Source of the DNA: Paragordius varius
Lineage: Eukaryota; Nematomorpha
Assembly: GCA_964247055.1 (NCBI GenBank)
Contig: OZ176058.1
Location: forward strand, 3,534,001 to 3,598,000
Reading direction: 5' to 3'
Length of the DNA stretch: 64,000 nt
The position numbers and the translations under genes are program-made. A model generated the notes under the pieces. The model worked only from the letters and a program-made list of their open reading frames with translations. It was not told the DNA's origin and did not search any database. This document shows positions 1 through 9,570 of this stretch, piece by piece. Numbering within the stretch: position 1 is the stretch's first letter; each line of letters starts with the position of its first letter.

Positions 1-1560
1 TGGATAAATTTCATATAATTCTTTTGTTATATATTAGGATTAAAGTATCACCTGTTTTTGGTGTAATATGACTAAATTTAATTTTACCAAATTTGTTTAA
101 ATCATAAAATGCTCTCTAAATTGAACAAATTATTGTCTGGAGTAACTATAGCTCAAGGTGTCAAAAACGGCAAACCTTTTTAAAAACCGCAAAATCACCT
201 TTTTTTATTTAAATTATATTATTTAACCAATTAACCATTTTAAATAGCGTATTTATAATTTTAATCTCGATATATTGTAACATTTTTTTTGTTTAGAATG
301 TGATGTCTTACGAAATACGCAGGACTTCCTTGGCCTACTGTCCAACAAAACTGTATAAATCAATCGGAATGTTTCGGAATTGGGTAATTATTATTTTATA
401 TTTTGTTGATCAGTTTTGAATTAAAAATTTTCAAATTTTTAAATTTAAAACAGTAAAATTTTCTTATTTTAAAACATAAAAAGGCCATTTTTTTAAATAT
501 CTAATAATCTGCTATTTTTTTAAAAAAATTGCTAGAATCATACAAAAAACCGCTATTTTATAAAATATCAGAAGATTTTCACTACAAAATTCTCTGAAAA
601 ACAATTTTCTTAAAAACTACTAAAATTATCTAAAAATGCTAATTATTCTAAATTTAAAACAGTAATTTTTTTTAAAAAAATACAAAATTTTCTAAAAAAC
701 AGTTAAAATATTATAAAAATCGCTAAAACTTTTTAATAACAGCTTAAACTATTGGCTATTTCAAATATTTTATTTAAAAAATCGCCAAAATTTTAAAATA
801 GCTTTTAGTTTTTAAAACACTAACTTTTATTAAAAAACCGCTGTTTATTAAAAACCAATAACCGCTAAATATAAAAGTTTATTGTTAAAAATAGCTAATT
901 ATATTGAAAAACAGTTAATTTTTTATTAAATTTTTTTATAAAGATGCTCTAAATCTTTTCTAAAAACCGATAAAATAAATCCTTTTTTAAAACCGCTAAA
1001 TCTTCTCTAAAAACCGGCCAAAGTTTAAAATTTATTTTTATACCAAAATCTTTGTAAAAAAACTACAAATCATTTAAAAAACCACTATTTTAAAAAAAAA
1101 ACATAAAATTAAAAACCACAAACTTTTTTAAAAACCGCATATAATCCGCTAAATTTTCTTTCAAACCCATTAAATATTATAAAAACCGCCTATTTATATT
1201 AAAAAACAGCAAAATTCTTCTTAAAACCTCTAATCTTTTTAAAGAGAATCACTATTTTATTATTAAAATACCACTAAAATCGTTTCTAAAAGCCGTTAAA
1301 CTTTATTACCAAAAACTTCCACTTGAATGACTACTAACCTTTATTATGAATCTCCAAGGTTTTTAAAAAACACAAAATTCCTTTTTAATATCAGCAAATT
1401 CTTGTATAACCGGAATCTTTTATTAAACAACCCCTATAGTTTAGTTAATATTGGCTAATTTTTTTTTAATTTACCGCTAATTTAAAAAAATTACTAATTT
1501 TTTTATTAAAATACTGTTTATAATAATCAGATACTATCATTTATTACTATTAAATTGACT
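1..1560. repeat. Degenerate AT-rich short-motif array
   Basis: A long AT-rich stretch in which variants of the motif TTAAAAACCGCTAAA recur dozens of times at irregular spacing of about 20-35 bases, for example near 180, 550, 830, 960, 1130 and 1190. No open frame of note is present. It reads as an old, decayed minisatellite. The left edge of the large duplication (1202) lies inside it, and the part from 1202 onward is repeated at 33214. The same core motif occurs in reverse orientation in the array at 57.9-58.7 kb. Confidence 0.6.
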
Positions 1561-2364
1561 ATTTATATATTTTTCTTCATTTCATTAATTTATAATGATG
1601 TTGTGTCCGACACAAAAATCGACCCAAAGTTTAACTTAGAATGAAAACAATGTTTACAATATATTTTCCCTAAGTTATCTATTTTGAAAATAATTTTAGG
1701 TTTTTACAAGCGGAAAGTTAAAACCGCATTTTAAAATATGTTTTTTAAATACCTTTATTGTAGAATTGATTAATATTTAACATGTTTTATATATATATAT
1801 ATATATATATCTTAAATTTAATATGTTTTTATATATATTTCTCATTTTTATCAGAAATTATACATTAATTAAATTTAGTATTTACCTTTATTTAACGTTT
1901 TTTCTATTTTATTGCTAGGAAACAGATCAAATAGCCAGTAGCCCGCTAAACAATTAAAGCAAAATAAATATTCAAGTATTTATTTTTTTTCGTTATCTTA
2001 CAATCATATTTTTGTTAAATAGGTTTTAATAAGTTATGTAAAGTTAGTTAGTACAAAAAGGTAGATTTAATACTAATTGCATTTATATCTATCAATTTTT
2101 TAGCGGTTATATGATATTAGTAGGTAGGCGTTTATATAAAATTATTAATTAATTTATCTCTAAAAAATTATTTGCATAAAGTTTTGACGTGTGACTGGTT
2201 TTCAATTTTTTTATGTGTAGCATACGCCTCTAGGAAATGTCTTAAGATCACAATATTATTTGATTCATAAACAGGATTTATTCTATTATATTATTTCTAA
2301 TTTACTTTGGCAAATATAAGATATATCGTTAAATTCCTCTATGTAAAAAATGCGATATAGGTTT

Positions 2365-3130
2365 AAAGCACTTTAAGGGTTTCGAGTTTGTGGGCTAGGG
2401 TTAGGGTGAGGGATTGGAGTTGGTTCATTTTATTAAAGAAGTCCGCAGGACTTCCTCGGGCTGCGAAGCAGGCCGAGACCCACGCATTTCTTTTTAAATT
2501 AAATCTTTGTCTCAGAATTTTTTAGCTTTTGATTTATTTTAAGGAAGGTTTAATTTTACACCATTTAATATAAACATTATCTAAATTTTATTTGACCGCA
2601 AACTTTTCAATGCACAGATCATATGCTATTTTTATTGCGGTGTTTGGTTGATAGAATATTAAAGCATCCGAGTTTATGGGCTGGGGTTATGTAAATCATT
2701 TATTTTTTAATGGTTTTGTACTAAAATTGCTCTACTAAAGCTGATTTTGGGTTTTAATTATGGAAGTAAACTGCTAATTTGTAAAGTAACCGCAAAGATA
2801 TATATATAAAGTAGAATGATTTTACTGATCGAAATTAAAGGCTTTCGAGTTTGGGTTGGCCTTAGCTAAAGTAAAGGAATTTTTAATAAGTTGCGTATCC
2901 TTATTCCTTGGGTTTTAATTACGGAAATCGATTTCTAAATAACTACTAATTTGTGAAGTAACCGCAAATTTAAATTTTAAAGCGATTTTTTCTGTATTAT
3001 GACGTTTAAATCTCCTAATTTGGTCTTTTCGGGACAATTTAGCTATTTTTTTTTACCGGGTTTGATTAATCTATGTTAAATATTTTAAGGCGAGTTTGTG
3101 GGCTAGGGTTATGCGGGTTGTTTTCATTTT
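2365..3130 (+). repeat. Four-copy degenerate repeat
   Basis: Four diverged copies of a unit containing CGAGTTTGTGGGCTAGGGTTA, near 2379, 2668, 2849 and 3092. The interval between several of them contains a second shared block ending in AAGTAACCGCAAA (near 2780 and 2955). The GGGTTA pieces look telomere-like but never form a run. Repeated exactly at offset 32012. Confidence 0.5.
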
Positions 3131-3234
3131 ATTAATAACTGCCGAATTATAATAAACTGCAAAATGAATTTTATGCTAATATTATCTAACATCGAATCTA
3201 ATAATATTTTTTATACATCAGATGAGAACAAATT

Positions 3235-3365
3235 GCACAGAAATAAAGCTAACTCACACAAGAATGAATATGAAACTTATGACTACTACGCAAGAATCAC
3301 GCAAGAATGAATATGAAACTAATGATTAACTACTCAAGAAACAAAACTCACTCACACAAGAATGA
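3235..3365 (+). repeat. Short direct repeats (CAAGAATGAATATGAAAC)
   Basis: CACAAGAATGAATATGAAAC and shortened forms recur four times in about 130 bases, with TCACAC or TCACGC joining pieces. No coding potential is seen. It directly precedes the two hairpins and is repeated exactly near 35250-35380. Confidence 0.55.
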
Positions 3366-3371
3366 ATAATT

Positions 3372-3437
3372 CTAAGTCCAAAATTTTTTTTTGAGCGTCC
3401 GGGAGTAAGAGTGCTCAAAACAAAATTTTGGACTTAG
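3372..3437. repeat. Hairpin 1 (CTAAGTCC...GGACTTAG)
   Basis: A 66-base inverted repeat. The arms begin CTAAGTCCAAAATTTT and end AAAATTTTGGACTTAG, with an inner TGAGC/GCTCA pairing and a short loop. It could be a tiny foldback MITE or the end of a structured transcript. Repeated exactly at 35384-35449. Confidence 0.7.
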
Positions 3438-3573
3438 GGGCCTGACACTCTCTCTAATGCGAGAAATAAATCCTCCTTCACAAGATTGGGGAAAACAACT
3501 CTCAAATAAGAGCTGATTCTCCCCACTAATGTGAAGGGGGATTTATTCCTCCCATTAGAGAGTTATCAGGCCC
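3438..3573. repeat. Hairpin 2, about 136 bases
   Basis: A near-perfect inverted repeat centred close to 3508. The left arm starts GGGCCTGACACTCTCTCTAA and the right arm ends TTAGAGAGTTATCAGGCCC, with matching blocks AAATCCTCCTTCACA / TGTGAAGGGGGATTT inside. It abuts hairpin 1 and the 3' end of the minus-strand gene candidate. A stem of this length could stabilise a transcript end or be processed into small RNA; this is inference. Repeated exactly at 35450-35585. Confidence 0.75.
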
Positions 3574-4007
3574 AAAAACTCTCCACAAGTATAACGAGAG
3601 TTTCAAGCCGAAGAGTGATCCCATCAATCAGAGGCGCGTTTCTCTCCATAGACTTGTTAGGTTCCGTGGAGGTCCCCGAGAGCTTGCTCCGTTTCAACCG
3701 ATCCCATTTTCCCAATGAGTCAATTCACACCTAAATATTAGGTTTACCTCGTAATCCGTAGGCTCCTCCCGCTTCATGTGTTGTCCCATAATCGGCCAAT
3801 CCCATATCGCCTGCATTAGACCTCCCCAGGGCTTCTGGAATCCGTGTTGTACGCCTTTCCCATAGAGTTTATCCCAATACACCTAAATTATACATTTACC
3901 TCGTAATCAGCAGGCTTTTTTCGGTTCGCTCCTTCATTCACCCACGAATCCTTGGTTGCTAGTCTTGAATCACGTCCCCATCCCTGGTTGCCATTGGAGA
4001 AGAAGGC
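3569..4007 (-). CDS. Small split gene candidate with 17-nt GT..AG introns
   Basis: I do not recognise the product. On the minus strand, an acceptor-like CTTTAG precedes 36 open codons (4007-3900) that end in PADYE. A 17-base GTAAATGTATAATTTAG (3899-3883) follows, then 45 open codons (3882-3748) that end in PTDYE. A second 17-base GTAAACCTAATATTTAG (3747-3731) is followed by GTG TGA and then 52 more open codons in that frame (3724-3569). Removing the first 17-mer joins two open frames; keeping it gives a stop after three further codons. Both 17-mers sit after GATTACGAG and before GTGT. The translated parts are rich in Trp, Gly and charged residues, and the region is far more GC-rich than its surroundings. 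The TGA after the second 17-mer is unexplained: it may be the true end, or the gene may be dead. Plus-strand open frames overlap here and are taken as shadows. Confidence 0.4.
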
Positions 4008-4013
4008 CTAAAG

Positions 4014-5080
4014 CCTTCAAATTAGCTTTTTTAATCAGCCTCTACATATAAATATTTTTCTGATTGCAATCATAGGTGCTTAGCTTACCCAATATATCCA
4101 TATATCTACTCTTGCTTTCCAAATTACAAATTTCAGAAACAAAGAATTTTATGGACACTCATGCTTGTCTCTTAGATTTTCTTTTTATAAATTCTGCCTC
4201 TATTTGCTAGCTCAATTCTATATTATATGCTCTCTTTATCTATTTAATCAGCGGAATTGGTTGGAATAGCTTATTATATTTTATATCGGATTGTTATATC
4301 TATATGTATCCCCTGCCTAAAATATGATATATTAAATTTTCACATGGAACGCATAAGTTCATTCAATTCATATGAACCACACTAGTAGTTTGGCATATTC
4401 ACATGAAGGGATTTTTATTTCTGCTTTTCAAGATGAAAGAAATTCAACTCCAAAAATACGATGTAATGGCGAAGTGTTATCAAAATACAAAGGAAAATTA
4501 TTTTATTTGCTTGGATAAGATGCATGTTATTTGGATTATACATACACAAAATGCAATTCAAACTAAAAATATTTGAATTTAGCACAAAAATACTCCTTAA
4601 ATTTAAAAAACTTTGATTACATTGAAAACAATAATAGCAATCTGAAATCAAAGCAAATTTTATAAGAGTACCCTGGGAATTTCAGCGATATACACTCAGA
4701 CCAATCATTTAATAATTATAATAAGGATAAAAATCAAAATAATTTTATTGGTAATCAGGATCATGATCTGAATAATACAGAAAGGGTAATTTAAAGATTT
4801 GATTTTAACTTTTTAAATATAAATATGATTGATTATTCGAGTTGGGTTTATTTATAAATACATTAAATAGTAAAACTAATTTTGAATTTTAATGTTTTGT
4901 GAAAATATATATATAAGTGACAATGAATTTTTAATATTATTTTATTCATCATAGGTACGAAAAACTTTTTCTTATCAAAATTAATTTTTTATTTTTGTAG
5001 AACAATGTGATGGACATGAATAGCAATTAAAACAAATTATTTTTGAATTGCAATTTTAAAACCAACTTTCTATCTCGGAG
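4014..5080. other. AT-rich stretch without a recognised gene
   Basis: Low-GC DNA with only short open frames such as a 78-codon minus frame at 4415-4651 of low-complexity Phe/Ile/Leu/Asn composition. A good acceptor-like sequence (TTTTTATTTTTGTAG) ends at 5000 and is followed by nine codons and a stop. I see no gene that I can support. Repeated at 36026-37092. Confidence 0.4.
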
Positions 5081-5215
5081 GCTTATTATGTGAAAGGAAA
5101 ACTACCAACCATTTCCCCGAATATAGTTGTTGAATACAAGCAAATTGTTTTTACGAAACAAAATATACGTCAAGTTAAACAACGCAAACTGCTTAGAGAT
5201 GTTATGAGGAGGTCG
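5081..5215 (+). CDS. Candidate exon, unknown function
   Basis: A 135-base stretch (45 codons, phase 0 at both ends) between an AG at 5079-5080 (TATCTCGGAG) and a GT at 5216 (TCG|GTAGTT). The translation is balanced and basic towards its end (KQRKLLRDVMRRS) and contains LPTISPNIVVEYKQ. Composition is unlike the surrounding low-complexity AT sequence. No family is recognised. It lies in the part of the duplication where both copies are identical, so conservation cannot be used as a test. The copy is at 37093-37227. It may equally be a chance open frame. Confidence 0.3.
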
Positions 5216-5771
5216 GTAGTTTTTTTTGTTACTGTTTTTTTAATATATCATTTACTTTGAAACAATTAAAAATTTATGAAATACTTGTGCTTTGAATTAT
5301 CAGTTGTGTTTAATTATCAGGTATTTTTTATTAATTACATATTTATTATTTATTTTTAAATATCAGTCTTAAATTTTTACAAAGTTCATCTTTTTTTGAT
5401 TTTAATAATTAATGTTATACAGATAAAAGGAATTAAAAAGCAAATATTTTTTATAACCATGTTTTTTGTAAGCTTGCTATTACTTAATAACTTAAATGAT
5501 AATTATTTTAAAAATATTTGGGTATTTAATTTACATATCATTTTCTTGTTATTAGCCTAGAACAAAAAAAATTGTTTTTAAAAAGTATGGTGTCATCTTC
5601 AAAAAATTCTCTTTTAGTTTTAATTTAGCTCTAACTTTTTATATCGCATATAACTTAATTATATTTTTATCGCGTATAAATATGTAGTGCAATTATAAGG
5701 TATAAATCATTTTTTGCTAAACAGGTTATAAAAAATTTCTTTTGTAAAGTAAAAAATATGGGAACCTTATA

Positions 5772-6530
5772 CAGTAAAAACTATAATTATACGGACAAAA
5801 AGTAAAAATATAAAGACAAATATCTTTTTCTAAAGGCAAATATTTTATATTAAAAGACAACCATAATTTTTGTGTATTGATGATTGTATTTTATAATTTT
5901 TATAGGATAGATTAAGTTTTAAAAGTATTAGTTGTAATGTGTAAATTGGAAACAAAGTGGTTCTTGAAGGAGCTGATTTATAAAAAATAAAAACGGATTA
6001 ATATGCTAATATTTGTACGATTTATAGTAAAAATAATATAAAGACAAATATTTTTTTTCTCAAAGACAACCATGCTTTATTATAGATACCATTTAGAGTT
6101 CTAATTCACCCTTGAACAAATTTGAATTTACCATCAAACAATTTAAATTCACCTTAAAATAAGTTATGTGTTTTTTAAGACTGAAAAAACACAACTTATT
6201 TTGGAATATTTTTAAAATAAGAAATTTTATTTAAAAATATAATGCTGTAATAAACTATGTAGTAAAAATATATTTCCAATTAATAATGATCCCGAAAACA
6301 CATAATTTATTTTTAGGGGGAATTTGAATTGTTCAAGGGCCAATTTGAATTGTAAATGGTATATAAAGTTTCCCATTTATATTTTTACAAATATAAACTC
6401 TATTTCATACTTTGTAATTAAAAACAATTATTTATAATATTTCAGAATCTGAGGATGAAAAAGTTTAATCTTTTAAAATATATGTCCTTATATTTTTACG
6501 CCTTATCCGTATTTAATATTAATTTTATTG
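5772..6530. mobile_element. Tc1/mariner-type MITE, family M1, with nested MITE
   Basis: The left end reads TA|CAGTAAAAACTATAATTATA followed by CGGACAAAAAGTAAAAATA and TAAAGACAAATAT. The right end is its inverted counterpart (TTATATTTTTACG, TTATCCGTA, then ...TTTTATTG|TA). TA flanks both ends, as in Tc1/mariner insertions. No transposase frame is present, so it is non-autonomous. An M2 MITE (6087-6362) sits inside it. A further inner copy of the terminal motif near 6025-6060 suggests two overlapping M1 copies. Repeated at 37784-38542. Confidence 0.55.
6087..6362. mobile_element. MITE family M2 (TACCATTTA ends)
   Basis: A 276-base element with long terminal inverted repeats: TACCATTTAGAGTTCTAATT and CACCCTTGAACAAATTTGAA on the left, AATTTGAATTGTTCAAGGGC and TTGAATTGTAAATGGTA on the right. 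The arms contain internal subrepeats of the AATTCAAATTCACCCTT type. It is non-coding. Other members lie at 29580-29847 and, more decayed, at about 16550-16826. Confidence 0.65.
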
Positions 6531-6535
6531 TAAAT

Positions 6536-6725
6536 CAGTGGTACGCACTAAAATTTTTGAAGGTCGGAAAATTTTTTTTAATCTTGTCTCAGGAGCTGTG
6601 GACAATATAATATGGGGATAAAATTATATAGTTGTTTAATAACACATTTGTAGATGTTTATACTCAATGATAAATATCCATAAAAAATACCATATGCGGC
6701 CAATGGGCGGTAGTTTAAGTAACAC
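6536..6725. mobile_element. Short hAT-type MITE (CAGTGGTAC... ends)
   Basis: It begins CAGTGGTACGCACTAAAATT and ends with a decayed GCGG..TTTAAGTAACACT, better kept in copy 2 as GGGCCGCGGTTTGAGTA. These are the ends of the hAT element at 25111-26915. It is about 190 bases and non-coding. It abuts the right end of the M1 MITE. The identity between the duplicated copies first drops inside it. Confidence 0.5.
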
Positions 6726-6874
6726 TAATTATTTTAATTTTATACGTTATACAAAGTCGCCTGAGCGAGAGATAATTGCATATAATTAATCTTTGACATA
6801 AACGGAAGAATTAAAAATGTTGAGTATTATTTATATCAAATTTTTATTACGTATTTTTATTTGGATGTATGTAG

Positions 6875-7021
6875 ATTGTTTAGTAAACCTAAAATGTGCG
6901 CTAAGAATGCTGCCCGGTCAGCTTCCGAAAGACAATTTAAAAAGGTTGGAGGACTTAACAAGCAATGGACTTGTTTGAAAGATCCCCTTGGTTTAAAGAA
7001 AAAAATGTGCATGTGTGGAAA
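6875..7021 (+). CDS. Conserved exon candidate, frame uncertain
   Basis: A good acceptor (TATGTATGTAG|AT) is followed by about 147 bases that stay identical between the copies, while flanking DNA differs by several percent. The only change is near the start, where copy 2 has three more bases, which keeps frame. Two frames are plausible. One is entered in phase 1, gives about 35 codons containing LPGQLPKDNLKRLEDLTSNG, and stops at TGA 6976-6978. The other is open to a GT at 7022 (GGAAA|GTATAT) and gives a basic, Cys-rich segment ending KKKMCMCGK. I cannot choose between them and recognise no family. The copy is at 38875-39024. Confidence 0.45.
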
Positions 7022-7690
7022 GTATATTCGTTAATATTTTTTATACATACAGTTAATAAAAAACTATTAAAACAATGAAGTAAAAATATATGAGCTAGTG
7101 TCGTCTACATTTTTATACTTAATAAATTTCTCTAGCAAAGATAAAATGTTAAATGATTGATTAATTGAGGATTATGTTTCATGATCCCCATAATTATAAA
7201 CTATAAGTGAAATGTTAAAATTACTTGTTACCTATAAACTTTTAAAATCTTTTTTTAGGAACCTAAGGTAAAAATTGTATCCATAAAATAATCCTTAAAT
7301 AGTAAAAGAATGTCGCATTCGTTAAAAAATATCTTGGATTTTACATTAAAAGCAACTCTTTTATATATTTTTTTGAATTAATAATTCTTTTGAATTATTT
7401 AAGGCTGTGTTAATTTAATGATTCGACTAACAAATAAGTTTAAGTAAATGATTTAATTTTGTTATGTTGCTTAAACAAATGTAAAAATCTTCCCATTTTT
7501 GTAATTTATTAAAAGTAAAACAAGACTGTGCTTTTAATAGAAACGTATTTTTAGCCGATATATACTAGGCATAGATGATGAATTTTCTGTGTGTTTAACG
7601 GTTTAATTTATAGGCAAACAAATATTCTTATTTTAACATCTTTAATTAATTTGAGTAAATTAATTAATAATTTATACTTTTAATAATTAC
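7022..7690. other. AT-rich stretch, nothing recognised
   Basis: Low-complexity AT-rich sequence, shared with copy 2 at about 93-96% by eye. No open frame, hairpin or tandem repeat that I can support. Confidence 0.4.
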
Positions 7691-7695
7691 TATTT

Positions 7696-7775
7696 AGGAG
7701 TTCGAACCCGCGTGAATCTGATTTTATAGAAGTGCACGAATGTTAACTCTGAAAAGCACTGCAACTCATTAGCCA
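7696..7775 (-). tRNA. tRNA-derived sequence (pseudogene or SINE head)
   Basis: On the minus strand TGGCTAATGAGTTGCAGTGC resembles a polymerase III A box, and GCGGGTTCGAACTCC is a good B box about 55 bases later. The spacing and long variable region are like a Leu or Ser tRNA. The acceptor stem does not pair well, and the 3' flank is AT-rich with no CCA or terminator run that I trust, so a working tRNA is unlikely. Copy 2 keeps both boxes at about 39675-39759, with three extra bases after the A box. Confidence 0.4.
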
Positions 7776-8440
7776 TTTTTTTAGTTTTTTCATCATCAAT
7801 CACATTTCTTATTCATATTTAGTTAATCAAAATTATATAAATTATTTAAATAAATAAATTTATAGTAAAAATTGAATTTATACATACAAAACATAAAAAA
7901 CAATACTTTTTTATAACAGAATTTAAAATTATTGCAATTGTAATTCAGCTAAAATTGATTGTTAGAGTAAACTTTAGATTACTACAGGTGTATGTCACAC
8001 GTAAAACATTAAACTAAATAAAATTTAAAGTCAATAAAAAATATTTAACACTTTGATTCAAATTGGGGTATCTAAATACTCCAAATTTAAATCCATATTT
8101 TTATAAACTACGAAGGGTCCCACATTAAATTTATTCTTCCATCCTGATAAAATCCTACAAATAAGCTAAAATATTACATTAAAATTTTAATTTTGAAAAA
8201 CAAGATTTATTTCAGACTACCTCGACGCCATTATTATTATACAAATTTTTTGCAAGATATCGTGTGTTCATTAAATTTTAAAAGTAAAATTAAAGCTAAT
8301 TTTTATTTAAATTGCATCTAACGTTGATAAAAATAAAAAAGTGGTTTATTTGCATTAATTTTCAATTTAGCTAGCCAATGCACACATGTTACGTTGACTA
8401 AATTTTTACCTCTTTGGGTTTCGCCCAGGGCTTGAAACCT
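7776..8440. other. AT-rich stretch with one MITE end
   Basis: No gene seen. Near 8046-8085 the sequence TTAACACTTTGATTCAAATT, continuing with GGGGTATCTAAATACTCC, matches the terminal repeat of the M3 MITE at 28579-29116. It is probably a solitary or truncated end. Confidence 0.4.
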
Positions 8441-8451
8441 GTTCAAAAAAG

Positions 8452-8590
8452 TGGAACTGAAACCGGGTCGATACCGCGTTGTTTCTTAAGAATTTAATAG
8501 GGAACTTAAACCGGGGTGATTCCTAAAAATTTAGCAAAACCGCTACACTTTACTTTTAGAATTGGTTCCATTTTCGGTTCCTGACTTTTG
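8452..8590. mobile_element. Copy-1-specific short insert with imperfect inverted ends
   Basis: Copy 1 has GGAACTGAAACCGGG near the left and CCATTTTCGGTTCC near the right, imperfectly inverted. Copy 2 has unrelated sequence at this place (40425-40735). GC content is higher than the flanks. It could be a small hAT-like MITE; the ends are too decayed to be sure. Confidence 0.3.
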
Positions 8591-8949
8591 ATTAGTTGAT
8601 TTACTTCAAAAATATTACAATAATAATAATAAGAATACAACGAGAGGGATGTAATATGAAGTGTGGGATATTTATGATGGATTAATAAAGAGGTTCTGTT
8701 GTTTGTTATGCGTTAAATGTTTAGGATAAAACTTCCTAGTTAAAGATGTTTAGTATGAAATCTAACTGTAAACAGACTTAAATCAGGTTAATATGCTTGT
8801 CATTGAGAATTTTAAAATAAAAAAATCATTCCATAAAATCATCAAGGCAAAATTTAAAGGGTAGCATGCCTTTCCCTTTATCTAAAAATATAGGAATAAA
8901 AATAGGAAAACAAAAATATAAAGGTAAGTAAATACGGATATAATTTCAT

Positions 8950-9570
8950 TGTTTCAAAATTAATTTGGAAAAAACCAAAGTCATATCAAATGACGCCACA
9001 TGCTCAATCAAAATGGGCTAACACTCTATAGAAACACTAGACAACTATATATATATATTTAGGAGTCAAGATTAATAAATAAAAATAATACAACACCTGA
9101 AATTAAGATTAGCCATATCCAGGGCTAAAATGAAATCAAATCGCAAGATATGGTCTTCACGAAAAATACCAAAACTACCCCAAAATAAATTTAATACAAT
9201 AATATTCCCAAACGCAACCTATGGCTTTAAAAGCTGGGTATGCAAAAATTCTGACCAAAAAATTATACAAGCTTTTAGGCAAACTTGTTGGAGAATGATA
9301 CTTGGTAGAATAATGGACATACAAACTCACTAATAAATGAATCAACCCTAAGATTACATTACTTCAAATGATAACATAATCCACGATAACAAATTGGAAA
9401 TCATTCTTGCTTGGTAGAAGGTAAATTTAAAAGACTCAGAAAAAGTGGTCAAAACAATTTACAGATGACACCCACCTTACAATCTCCAATCTGATCAATT
9501 TATCCTCAGTCAGATCAGCCTACAGAAAATTTGTCCATGAAATCCTGCAAAATGTCTAATATTAACTACG
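8950..9570 (+). mobile_element. LINE fragment, RTE-like reverse transcriptase 3' end
   Basis: Translated pieces match the C-terminal end of LINE ORF2 proteins. KTKVISNDATCSIKMG is followed by a YIYLGVKI block and NNTTPEIKIRLAISRAKMK. An open frame at 9130-9333 then contains NATYGFKSWV and QAFRQTCWRMILG, corresponding to the family's ATYGCESW and AFEMWCWRRML region. Downstream, decayed pieces resemble the final RKFVHE motif. Frame changes and stops interrupt it and the upstream polymerase core is missing, so it is a 5'-truncated dead copy. It butts onto the gypsy element in both copies of the duplication, so this junction is older than the duplication. The copy is at about 41000-41660. Confidence 0.7.

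Noticed and set aside
2390-2412. GGGTTAGGG sequence resembling telomeric repeat
   Set aside because: It is a single occurrence within a longer degenerate repeat, with no tandem run.
3531-3734. 67-codon plus-strand open frame in the GC-richer island
   Set aside because: It overlaps the minus-strand candidate, and its start lies inside the large hairpin. The minus strand has the splice-like structure. Kept as a shadow, with some doubt.
4415-4651. 78-codon minus-strand open frame
   Set aside because: Low-complexity Phe/Ile/Leu/Asn composition, no splice context, and it lies in an identical duplicated zone, so there is no conservation signal.
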